In this document: positions 41,256-51,160 of the stretch, in pieces | Layout: each line of letters begins with the position of its first letter | Position numbering within the stretch: position 1 is the first letter of the stretch | From: Strigamia acuminata | Taxonomy: Eukaryota > Arthropoda > Chilopoda > Geophilomorpha > Linotaeniidae | DNA length: 64,000 nucleotides | Assembly: GCA_949358305.1 (NCBI GenBank) | Contig: OX442314.1 | Coordinates: 56,181,369 to 56,245,368, forward strand | Direction: 5' to 3' | Notes under the pieces: generated by a model | Database searches by the model: none | What the model was told of the DNA's origin: nothing | The model's input: only the letters and a program-made list of their open reading frames with translations | Translations under genes and position numbers: made by a program

Positions 41256-42327
41256 AATCTCTCAGTGTTTGAGTGTGGTTTGCTACCTCGTAGCAGTTAG
41301 GGATGCTATTTATGATGCCCACTTTCGTGATCGATGTCCCCTTGGTGGTTGTGACTCAATTTGATGGTCCATCTTATCGGCTTCACCGGACTTTGCTAGA
41401 GCAGGGCATTTGCGAGAAATCAATCAAATCATTTTGGGTAGAAAAAGGAGTCAGGCAGTCCTTTAGCTTTTGCCGCCTCATGTCTCAGATTGTCAAAATA
41501 TTTTTTGGAGATGGTACAGTGCGCGACAAAAAGATAGGTGCACCCCAATTTTTCTTCATTTCTCAGCAATACGCGCGTGTTGAGTGTTGAAATTTTAAAC
41601 AAAGGTACAAAATCATAACAAAATAAACTGCTGAAACAATTGGAGCGATTGAGAAACAAACAAAAAATTTATTACAAAAAAATGAAAATACTGGTGCGAC
41701 AAAATGATAAGTGCACTACAATCAAACTTCAACAATAAGCAAAATAGTTAAGGCAATGAACTTGCATGTATAGATGGTGATAAATAAGTGATGTTAGATA
41801 AAAATTGTCAAATCAGATTTTTAAATTGTCCATTTTTAAAGCCCCCACATCCCTCTAAACTTGCCGACCCTTAAATTCAGGAAATATGGAATTTTATTCT
41901 AATAACGCATTTCAGAAAACAATTTCTAGACTAATTAGGGGTTTCCAATGCATAATTTCATAATATTTTTTAGGTTGGAGTTCAATTTCCTTACTAAAAC
42001 ACAACTTGAATGGAAAGGTTGCACATTGACTGCAGCCAAAAATGACAGATTTAGCCTTTGTAACTTGTGCTAGGCTAGCAGCAGGCTTAATTTCAAATAA
42101 AATAGAACTTTTCTGCTCATTTTGTACTACTTTTATGTGGCTTAAAAATTTACAGGAATCGGACTACCACTGCCACTAATTGTTCTTGAGTTCTTTAGTG
42201 TATATTCGCTTATTAAATGTTCGGTGTTTGTTTTGCCAAAAATACTGGCTGAATACTAATTTCAGATTATGATCAGCATCCCTATTGGATGTTACGCTCT
42301 GCACGTATGCAGATCGTGTAGGTGCTA
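41256..42327. other. Mostly empty; possible Tc1-like end near 41514
   Basis: TACAGTGCGCGACAAAAAGATAGGTGCAC near 41514 looks like a Tc1/mariner terminal repeat, and GTGCGACAAAATGATAAGTGCAC near 41695 is a diverged echo. No transposase reading was found between or after them, so at most this is a short decayed piece. A plus-strand reading LVAVRDAIYDAHFRDRCPLG near 41290 is protein-like but stops quickly. Confidence 0.3.
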
Positions 42328-43497
42328 TGCAGCAAAGCTAAGGCGGGTCCACGTTATTATTTTTCAATGATAAATTAATTAATTTATTAATTCAATAAAA
42401 GTTTTTTTAAATTCTTATATAATCTGCACAGAATTGATCTGAAAACAACACAGATATTTCCAGAGATTTTCTCTGAAAATAACCAATTTTATTTTCTTTT
42501 TTTGTATTTACTCCTTGATTTTTATGAATAGTTTGTTTACTATTGCGTAGTTTTCTGGGTTGCCAATTTGCTTTTACGTCAGGTTTTCTAAAGACCGAGT
42601 TCATCAGACATGAACGAAACGAAAAGATGATTCGTGTGTGCTTCCGATTAAACCTAAGACAATCAGGACTTAGATCTTAGGCAAGAATATTTACTGCGAA
42701 TTGTGAGTCCATTTTATTTCTAAGAATTTAATTTTTGCATATCATATATTATCTGTCGAAAAGATTTAATCCAAGAGATTTGTCGGTTTGCATCGGGATT
42801 TGTCCTATATTCAGAAACTCGTGTTTTCCGCAATGTGAACCCCGTATACACATTCATCACAATGGAGGCACGGCGCGGAGGAACGTGAGTTTTCGTCGCT
42901 TTCTCGAACGGTTATTTCATTAATTTGTATCGCTTTTATTCAATTACAGTGTGAGTATTTTTATTACCGATGCTTTTCTGATTTAAATCTATCTGACCAT
43001 TTTCGTATTTTAAAGAATTTTGAAGTACAAAACTTCAACATTTACATACCGGTCGTTTCCTTTTATTGTTTTTAAAAAAAATGGCTCGAAAATTGATTTA
43101 AATTTGATTTATTCGTTTTCTACTTTATCGTCGTCAATTGGATATATGTATTCAAATTAATTTGTTCAAATTTATTTAATTTCAAGAATTTTACATTGGT
43201 CGGTGCACAATCAAGGAGTTGTGTGGGCACAATTTTGATGTTTGTTTGTTTAAATTGCGAGGCCGTTGCCGCCGCCATTGTCGTCGAGGTTGTGGTTGTT
43301 TTTCCTTCAGTCAGTTGGCACGCGATCTTCGAAGCCTTCGTTTTCTGGTTTATCGTCGTCATTGGGTATTTATTCACATTGATTTAATTTCAAGCTTTTC
43401 ACATTGGTAGGTGTTGAATCAAGGAGTTGTAAGGACACAATTTTATTATTTTCTTTGTTCAATTTTCCAGGGCGTTGCCGCCGCCATTGTGAAATTT

Positions 43498-43911
43498 CTA
43501 GTCAGCCGCGTGGGCGTAATTTGATACTTTGATTCGTTTCATTGAAGATTTTACGAAGATATTTTCTTTTGTGAATTGGGGGCAGAAAATCCAACTCTCT
43601 ACCTCCTCGTGGTTGCCCCTGGGCCACTGGTCAGGTATTCCAGTGGTGCTGAATGAGAGCTCTGGTCTAGTGTTTTGAATTTGAATTTTATTCTTTGGTA
43701 TTGTTAGCCTGCATTCTAGTTTATGGATGTAGTGTTTACCAAATCCATGATATTGCTGTTGTAAGACTCTATTCCATTTTATGAATGCAGCATGAAGCAA
43801 TTTTAACGTGGTGTCCACATCTAAACACTTTGCAATTAAGTTCCTTTCTTTACCAACAGGAATATTATTTAAGGCGATAATTATGAGATGAATATATTTA
43901 AATATTTGCAC
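43498..43911 (-). pseudogene. X-family open frame, unrecognised
   Basis: 137 codons including KCLDVDTTLKLLHAAFIKWN, then QQYHGFGKHYIHKLECRL. X1 keeps the same reading at about 18440-18060 with substitutions, so the frame has been carried in both copies. It may be an exon of the X-element protein. No known domain is visible. Confidence 0.35.
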
Positions 43912-44200
43912 ACTTTGAAAATTAGATTTTTTTCCTTTCTACTGTGATTACCGGTAATTAATCTTCCATGTGAGCCGTCGTCTATTGTCGCATCGATGAC
44001 AAACTTGTTGTGTGCTACACACAATTGCCATTGTCACACGAAATTCGGTTAAAAGTCTTCGCCAGTCTCTCCTTTTCTGGTATCCGATATTGCCTTTCTT
44101 CTTCACTTGGGTTTACTAAGGGTCATTTCAGCGAACGACCTGCAACAATCTGTTCAGGAGGTTTGTTATTAGCAGATTCATTGATGGCATTGAGTGAATT

Positions 44201-44458
44201 TTACTCATAATTAGTATTGGGTTTATTTCTTGTTATTCTCCTTGGTTGCATACTACTTTTACATGCTGCACAATTCCATTTGCCCTTGGGAACTCTCTTA
44301 ACATGTTCACATTTTTTATGAAACCATTCAACTTTACATGAGCTGTTATCACAGCCAATCAATATACCACCCATGTCTTTCTGGCAAGTACACCACAATT
44401 TGTCACCAACCCTGCACTGGTGATGAAGTATTTGCCAGTAGTGATGGTGAATTATCAA
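44201..44458 (-). CDS. PHD-finger reading in X2
   Basis: 85 codons holding a complete C4HC3 PHD finger of ING type: WCTC, GCDNSSC, EWFHKKC, KGKWNCAACK, then a basic tail SMQPRRITRN. The aromatic and acidic positions that bind methylated or unmodified H3 tails are plausible (GCDN, EWFH). The N-terminal part in this frame is likely not genuine, since upstream family sequence (ANTSSPVQG) is in another frame. X1 has a stop at the conserved Trp. Such a finger in a mobile element could guide it to chromatin marks, by inference. Confidence 0.6.
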   Translation of the reverse strand: MIIHHHYWQILHHQCRVGDKLWCTCQKDMGGILIGCDNSSCKVEWFHKKCEHVKRVPKGKWNCAACKSSMQPRRITRNKPNTNYE

Positions 44459-45014
44459 TTAATGTGGATTGGGTGTCAGTCAATTTGGGCTGTGGGGAAC
44501 CAGTCAAAACAGGCAGTTTTTTTGGTGGCCCAGAAGTTTAGGCAGAATTGTCATTCAGTTTTTGAAAATAATCGGAATAATTGTTAGCCATTAGAAAGTT
44601 TAAAAAAGGTATGGAAAAAAACTACGGTGCAGCAGGTGTGTCCATAAGAGGCTTTGGTGTCCGATAAACTACAAACAGTTTAAGAAAACAAACGATTAAA
44701 CGAACAAAATATTCTAAAAATTGAAGGAGAACTATGCCGTTGGCGCTGCGTTCGATAATGACCCACGATAGCGGGCGACAATCGCCGAACCCTTAGCAAA
44801 TTGTGCAGAAGCGATCAAATAAACCCAATCAATCGTGGTCATTTATTTCAAATTAAATTTTAATTTAAACTACAAACTACAAACAAACAAACAGTTTAGG
44901 GAACAAACGAACAAAATATTATAAAAATTGAAGAACTATGCCGATGGCGCTACGTTCGATGATGACCCACTAAGAGGAAGAAAAAAAAGATATCGGACAA
45001 AAAAATTTATTTAA

Positions 45015-45492
45015 TTAACTGGATAGATAGATATCGTGACCGACAAACCGATAGCGGTCGTGGCACAGATAGCGGACAACGAATGGGTTACAACCGCCAA
45101 ACCCATAACAAATTGTGCAGAATCGATAAACGTCATCTCGGGTGGATTTTGGAATGTCTGACCACCCATGCGCCAACGGTGTCGGGCGATTCCGAGCGAG
45201 CCGCGCGTCGCGTTGAAATTCGTCGGTCCACGTCAGTGGCAACCACGGTGGGTTACTTGGCGTGTAGCGTCTCGGCCCAAAGAATACGTAATTGCCAAAT
45301 TCTGCCGGCCGCACTTAGATGGTCTGCGGCGACCTCGTCGAGGATGGTGATCGTGATGGGCCCCTCGTACCCGGCCATAGAACCCCAATTGGAGTTATTT
45401 TCGTTCTCCATCGAATTAATCTCGGCGTTGACGAGCGAGAACTGTAGCGGAGGATAAACGAAATCTGGCGTGGAAGCGCTTAAAACGGCCAC
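45015..45492 (-). pseudogene. Unrecognised X-family protein, second copy
   Basis: Matches the X1 reading at 21640-22085: MAGYEGPITITILDE, then after a frame change GPRRYTPSNPPWLPLTW and LAHGWSDI. The upstream start is cut off by the solo LTR at 45443. Shared frameshift and loss suggest no function. Confidence 0.45.
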
Positions 45493-45927
45493 TTATCAGC
45501 CTAAAAGTCGCAATTATCGCGATCGCGAGCGGGCGTACGTGTTTCTCTGCACGGTATGGTCGATATAGCGATAGTTTGGCACTTATCTACGTGCCAAACA
45601 CTAAACAAACGTTAAAGTAACTAAAATAATGTATTTAATTGATAAATAAACTCACAAAGCAGCTTAGGAAATGTTGAATTACATGAATAGTCGCCAGCCA
45701 TACCGGAGGCTGCCATCTTGGAGAAAATCAAGCAGTGAACAGTACACCATCTGGTGTTAACATATTGCGACAAATAATAACATAGGAAATTAAACTATAA
45801 ACAATAGTTAGCCTATGCATCGTACTCAATGCATAAAATACAAACAGTATCTAAAGTGAAACAAATATCGAAAATAGTACATGAAATCACTTTCATGGTG
45901 AAAAAATATTTGATCTTTTGATCTACA
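45443..45927 (-). repeat. Solo LTR inserted in X2
   Basis: 485 bases, TGTAG...CTACA, flanked by a perfect 5-base duplication AGAAC (45438-45442 and 45928-45932). X1 shows the uninterrupted site GCGAGAACATGGCG, so the insertion is precise and younger than the X1/X2 split. Its layout (an imperfect palindrome CACCAGATGGTG and CCAAGATGGC on the minus strand) resembles the Copia LTR in this window, so it may come from a related Copia family. Its partner LTR and body were lost by recombination. Confidence 0.93.
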
Positions 45928-46023
45928 AGAACATGGCGACGAATCCCGCGCCTCTCCACGCGGCCATGCGTGTTTAAGTAATTGTCTGCATCTGCAAATT
46001 TGGATAATACTTGGTTATTTCAG

Positions 46024-46570
46024 TTATAGTTCTTGATAGTCTTGGACACGACGGATTTTTCGTTCTCGTCCCTGATAATCCTTCCAGTTACTTCCGAAGC
46101 TTTCGGATGTTTCTCTGCTTCGCGACTCAGCTCTTTGAGTTTCTCGTCGTGTGGTCCAACGTGGGGTTCTTTTTACTAAACTCGTGGTGGAGTTGGGATC
46201 TGTAGCACGAGATGTGGAAGCTACCGCTGGATTGTCGAGTCGTGGGCGTTTATTGTTGTTCGGCTTTGAATCTGTGCGGGCGCGCTTGTCGGCTAATCTT
46301 CGTTTTCGACCGACGATGCCTAGTTGATGTAGCTGGTGCATAGTCGTTTGTGATTTCGGACGAATTTTTTCTACGGTTTTGCCTTTCATCCAATAACGGC
46401 GCAGATGTACTGTCATGAACCGGTTGTTTAGATAATGAAAAACCGCGTTTGAAAGATGCGGCAGTTGCGATTTAAGGAGAGCCTGGTCGTAAGTAAGGGC
46501 CCGTGTATTGGTAAGCAGCCTGGAGGGTGGCGGCGAACTTATCCTCTTCCTCGATCATTCACACAAATTT
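46024..46570 (-). pseudogene. ORF3 middle fragment (copy D)
   Basis: Contains MHQLHQLGIVGRKRRLADKR, aligned with MWQLHHLGILGPK of element B ORF3, plus an upstream piece in another frame (IEEEDKFAATLQAAYQY) that resembles the region 60-80 residues earlier. A basic downstream part follows. Two or more frameshifts and a truncation at the X2 edge show it is dead. It is a fourth ORF3 lineage in the window. 46571-46746 shows no clear gene. Confidence 0.6.
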
Positions 46571-46746
46571 AGCACGGGTTTTTTGGGACCGTAAAAATAG
46601 AAGAAATGCACACGGGTGTCTAGGAATCCGATTGTGGTGACATGTCAAAAAGGACTATCCCCAACAGCCCGATGCGTCTACCTCTGATAAGTACATCAAG
46701 AGATGCTTGATGAAGCTGAATCATTGATGTTCATTACATGACAAGT

Positions 46747-47762
46747 TGTCGCGCCCCTACTTCGCTCTTGCAGACTCGTGGGCTGATTACTTAATTCGAC
46801 TAACTCACTACCGCTTTGTTCGAGCGGTTTACCCAAAGAAATGATTACACAGATATAAAAGGTAAAATATAATATAGATTTATTCTGTGGGACAATGTAC
46901 AGATATATCTTATATATATATATATGAAAGGTAAGTAAAAGGTAAATCGGAATGGGTGATGGGAATGGAAAGGTAAAGGTAAGATGAAAGCTGGCTGGAA
47001 TCGGCGAGGTCGTCTGTTGTCTCGTTCGTGTCCAAGATGGCGTCCTCGTTGTGGCAACGTGATGTCGGCTTGGGCCGGCGTGGCAATATGGCGTCCTCGA
47101 CTCGTCTCTGGCTGGTCCTTCGGGCTCACGCTGGTCAGGCGCGAGTGAATGCTTAGTTAAAAGGCTTACTTCGGTCTGTTGTCTAGGTTTTTGTGTGGTG
47201 TCCGGCGATCACACAGCGGCGGACTCTTCTGGCTCCCGGCGGTCACACAGCGGCGGGAACACTCGTCGTTGTTTTACTGCAGTTTAGGCTTGTGCGACCG
47301 TTTGTCTGCACAACTCGCTAAACTGGAGTGGTTTTTACTATTTCTAGCTGGTGTGCTAAAATAGTGTGGTAATCTTATCTCGCAGGTTACTCTGCGGAGT
47401 TTGACACTGACCAAACGTACTCACGGTAAATTGTCCTTTGTCCTTGGTCAATCCCAGTATATTTACTTGGGCCTGATCTTGTAGGACGACGGGTTTACGT
47501 GTGTTTCTCGTTTGATGGTTGTGTTGGTTCTGCCCGCTCAGTGCAAGGCACATTCCTTTGCACAAAGCGGGGTTGACAGGTGACCGGAATCACCCAATGG
47601 TGGGGTGGACGAGCCATCCCCACTCCCTCAGGGCAGACGTCTGTCCATTGACTAGATGTCAATGCACTGAGGGAAGGGAGACGCGCTTGCGGCTCCCCTT
47701 ACACTCGAAACGAGGTCACGAGAGAAACTCTTCGTTGACCCCGGTCCAGTCGGGTCACAACA
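46747..47762 (-). repeat. 3' LTR of Gypsy B
   Basis: 1016 bases, TGTCGCGCCCC... to ...GTCACAACA on the plus strand, with a sense AATAAA near 46883. It includes GAGCGGTTTACCCAAAGAAATGA shared with LTR copy C, a TA microsatellite near 46912-46932, and CCAAGATGGCGTCCTCG near 47031. Only one LTR of B lies in the window. Confidence 0.9.
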
Positions 47763-47774
47763 CTTCCCCCTCCG
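47763..47774 (-). promoter_or_regulatory. Polypurine tract of Gypsy B
   Basis: The sense strand reads CGGAGGGGGAAG directly before the 3' LTR start, the expected primer for plus-strand cDNA. It lies 24 bases after the ORF3 stop. Confidence 0.85.
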
Positions 47775-47798
47775 AGCTCAGACCGTGGGGCTGAGCGA

Positions 47799-50395
47799 TC
47801 ACTTCTTTTTTGGGGGACCCGACACTGAGTCCGTCACCTGGGCGTAACTCACTCCAGGGACAGGCGGTTGAGTGCCGGGTGGCGCGGGTAGATCGCCTAC
47901 TAGCGCCGAGGACCGATCGCGGGGGTCCTCATGCTCCGTAATGAAACATAGTGCATGGCCGTCAACTGGCTCATGCGGGGCACGCGTCCTCTCGTGCAAC
48001 CAAACGCTCGGGATGTAGGCGGAGAAGCCGGTGTTCGTATGCCGGATGGCATTGGCTTCCGCTGGCGTCACTGGCGCACGGTGGGCTCTCAGCAACCTCT
48101 GGTGGAAGATGAGGTCTTTAGTCTTCCGTATCTGGTTGTGAAGCCAGATGAAGACCGATTTGCCTTTGTCCCGCTGTGCGAGGATAAACCTCCTGGTCGC
48201 CGTTGTCATCGAAAGATGGGGAAACTCGTCGATGATACGCCCATAATAGTCTGGTGGAGGCGGTGCCGGCTTCGGCTTCTGGGTGGCCGCGGGAATCACG
48301 GCTTGCGTCGTTGTCGCCGCTCGGGCCGGTGGGGTCCCGGGCGGTGTCGGCTTCGTTTGCTCGACGGACCTGACGGGTGGCGTTCGGCACAGTAAGCGCT
48401 TTGGTTTACCCGCCACTTCGAACAGGGCGGGTCCTTGCGGGGACATCTCCGCAGGCATCGGTGGCGGAATCGGAACTCCGCTCGTCGGCGAGATCATCAT
48501 TTCCACTTCCTCTGCCGGTTCTTCCGTCTGGACGGTCAAGGCGCGCAGTTGTTGGGTGGGCGCCGCTGTCCAGGTGGCGGAGGTGTAACGAAACGCCGTG
48601 CTTCGTAACTTGTACCCTTCAAATTCTGGGTTTACCACATCCCTGGTTAGCTCGTAGCGAGTCAACACAGGGTCGGGCAGAATGGAGCTCCACTCTGCGA
48701 AAAGTGCACGGGGAACCTGTACACCCTCTCTGTCCACGGCAGACCATGCGGCCATCGACTGACGCCCTTCTCCGAAGAGTGCTGGGGTTAGCAGCTGCAT
48801 CATGACCTTGGTCAATGATAACTGTAGGCTGCGACGATTCACTGGATTCGATTGCTCTGAATCCTCAGTGAAGGCACGCGAGAGCTTACTCATCATCGCG
48901 ATTGCCCATTCGATAAAATATCGCTGTTTGATCCACACCTCGCAAGGCGGGTGCGGAGACTCTTGGGTCTTCCATCACGAAACGAAACGCTGAGAGCTCG
49001 GAGATAGTCGGGTTGGCGGCTTCTCTCGCGAGTCGCGCTTCTTCGTCTCGCCTCTCGAAGAACAGGGCAGAGGAACCGGGTCGGGGCCGGCTCGGCCTGT
49101 AAATGTCGGTCAAATTGTTTCGACATTCCTGCACAATGCTCTGTCCGACGGGGAGAAGGACTGAGCGGTCGGTGGGTAAATCCGGCGGATCGCTCGAATT
49201 CAGCAACGACGGCGGCGGCAGGTTCGGAGGCGGCGGCGTCTTGGTCGGCAGCGTTGGCGTCGGCAGCGGTGGTGGTGGCTTCTCCGTCGTCTGCACCCCA
49301 GTCATTGCGACTTGGGGCGCCGGAAGATGTTGTTCGGAGCTTGAGGGCTGTACGATGGCGGTTGGCATGCCATCGGGTCGCGGTCGCGAATTTATGTAGT
49401 CTGCGAGCCACCTTGCCACCTCGTGTGGGGTCACCATTCCGTCGGTGACAACACCCATCTTCCTGGCGTGTTTCATAGCTGGATCGAAACGTGTCAGTTT
49501 TGTCCGCTTCATCTGGGTCAGAATCTCGCGAAGGTCCCGCGTATCTGCCGCTGGGACGTTTCGCTCACCTGACTGGCTACCACTTCGTCGACCCGCTCTT
49601 TTGGAGATGTAGGCGGGTTCGGGGATGGGACGGCCCCGAGCTTCGCACCTCGCGTAGTATCGCTCCTTGCGATCTCTTTTCCGCTGCTCGCGATGAGTCA
49701 GCGGACGTCTAGAAGTGCTGGGACGAGAGACTCGCTCTTCGTCGCCAGACATCCAAACCTCCTTGCACTCCTTACCGTCTTTAATCTGACGGTTTACGAA
49801 AATTCGCGGTCGGGAATACTGCGAAGGGTCACGCACCGTACTAGTGGATGGCCCAGCTTCGTTGCCTTCAGTCGTGTTTTGAATGACACGCTGCTTCTTG
49901 GTTGTCACCGGGGAACGCGACTGGCTGTTCCCGGCGCCTTTGGAGCGCTTGCGCTTCCGCGGGTAGCTGCTTTTGGGCCCCAAAATCCCCAGGTGGTGGA
50001 GCTGCCACATCTCGGCTTGGGACGTTAAAACTCCCATCCGAGGTCTCCACTGGGGCGTACTCTCCCCCAATCGCAGCCTCTCAAACCACAGATGAATATC
50101 ATCCGCGGTCATCCCCTCGTTTTGGAGGATGCGCTCGGCCACTGCCGTAGCGGTATCCACCAGCTGTTGCCTATACTGCTGATAGATGGCCTCACGGGCC
50201 TCTTCTGTCTCGGCTGCTTGCCACGCATACAGCACGTGTTCCTCCGCCGGATTGCCAGTGTACTGACTTGACAATCCGGGGTGGAAAATTGGCGATTTCG
50301 GGTCATCGTCACGAGCTAACTCTGTGGCGATGCCTTCGCGCATCCCCTCCGGGAACGTGTCCAGGAGCGTGCAGTCTCGTACCCAACGTCGGGCA
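47799..50395 (-). pseudogene. ORF3 exon 2, main part (Gypsy B)
   Basis: From the Copia insertion leftward, one frame holds LTSQAEMWQLHHLGILG, Arg/Ser-rich segments and a proline-rich stretch down to about 48930. The rest is in the +1 frame: LFGEGRQSMAAW, DREGV, Pro-rich spacer, then GKSVFIWLHNQIRK, FHQRLLRAHR and a Lys end at 47799. Element A has this whole region in one frame, so the change near 48905-48925 is a mutation in B. No signal peptide, membrane helix or known enzyme motif is visible. Total ORF3 length would be about 945 residues. The C-terminal block is shared with copy C. The function is unknown. Confidence 0.7.
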
Positions 50396-50941
50396 TGAAC
50401 GGTAGTAGCAGAGGCGAGCGGCGCAATTTCGGTATAAACCGAATGTGGAAGCGAAAAAGGCGGCGTCGTGTCTCTGACACGAACGTAAATACGACGTAGG
50501 CGACTTAACACAAAGCGCGCGGCGAAATGTCGCTTATATGCGCTCAAACTGCACTGAAGGTGCTCTAAACTAATGTAAGACACTTTAAAAACATAAACAT
50601 TTAATGGAAATAATAAATATCTTACAGTTTGAATCCTTTCTTAAGTTGAAAAGCATGAACAAGCACAAAACCGTGTGCGCGGCCATCTTGGATGGTGGAG
50701 AACATACAAGTGCGACACCTAGTGTCGTAATTAAGCGTTATACAAAGTAAAAGTTTGGGAAAACATAAACTAGGGCTGAAAAATGCATGATACCACATGC
50801 ATAAGAACATAAAATGTGTATAAACATAGAATAGTGCCAAATGAAATAAATAATGATAAATACATCGAAATAAGAATAAATAAACGATCAAATGTGATCC
50901 TATATCACATCGACACACATTTGGACTACTTTAGACCAACA
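50396..50941 (-). repeat. 3' LTR of Copia
   Basis: 546 bases, TGAACGGTAG... to ...AGACCAACA on the plus strand, almost identical to 57210-57755. A chance 180-codon-long reading runs through it into the flanking ORF3 frame and should not be taken as the ORF3 start. Confidence 0.96.
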
Positions 50942-50953
50942 ATTCCCCCTTTC
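50942..50953 (-). promoter_or_regulatory. Polypurine tract of Copia
   Basis: The sense strand reads AAAGGGGGAATT immediately before the 3' LTR. Confidence 0.85.
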
Positions 50954-51160
50954 GATTGAAATAGGATCAGGGGAAAAGACAAACGGATACTGGAATTACA
51001 GTGCATATGAGATCGAAAAACAAAGCAATAAAGTCGAATCATCGAGCCGGGTACTGTTATTGAAGAACGCTATGGAAGCCTGAATATTCCCACTGGAACT
51101 CGATGATCCTCGTAATCGGAAATAATAAATAAAGAATGTCACGATAAAGTCACGGTGAAA

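Larger units (their letters stand above)
42328..46022 (-). repeat. Repeat copy X2 (PHD-bearing repeat family)
   Basis: Second copy of the X repeat, collinear with X1 but lacking its 18830-21090 part. Within X2, about 44659-44818 is partly duplicated at 44870-44970. A solo LTR is inserted at 45443-45927. Coding traces are on the minus strand as in X1. The right edge, ending TTATTTCAGTTATAG, joins an ORF3 fragment instead of the Helitron piece found beside X1. Confidence 0.8.

Noticed and set aside
43196-43410. Two plus-strand 63-codon frames in X2 as small membrane proteins
   Set aside because: They lie over the tandem GCCGTTGCCGCCGCC unit in overlapping frames and are not kept in X1.
47799-50395. 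Programmed frameshift inside ORF3 of element B near 48915
   Set aside because: Element A reads through the same region in one frame, so a mutation in B is simpler.
48886-50583. ORF3 of element B starting at 50583 (MSYISLEHLQ...)
   Set aside because: The first 60 codons lie inside the Copia LTR and occur again in the other LTR (57397 leftward), so this start is an accident of the insertion.
50622-50918. 98-codon frame repeated at 57436-57732 as a duplicated gene
   Set aside because: Both copies are within the Copia LTRs and carry no protein-like signal.
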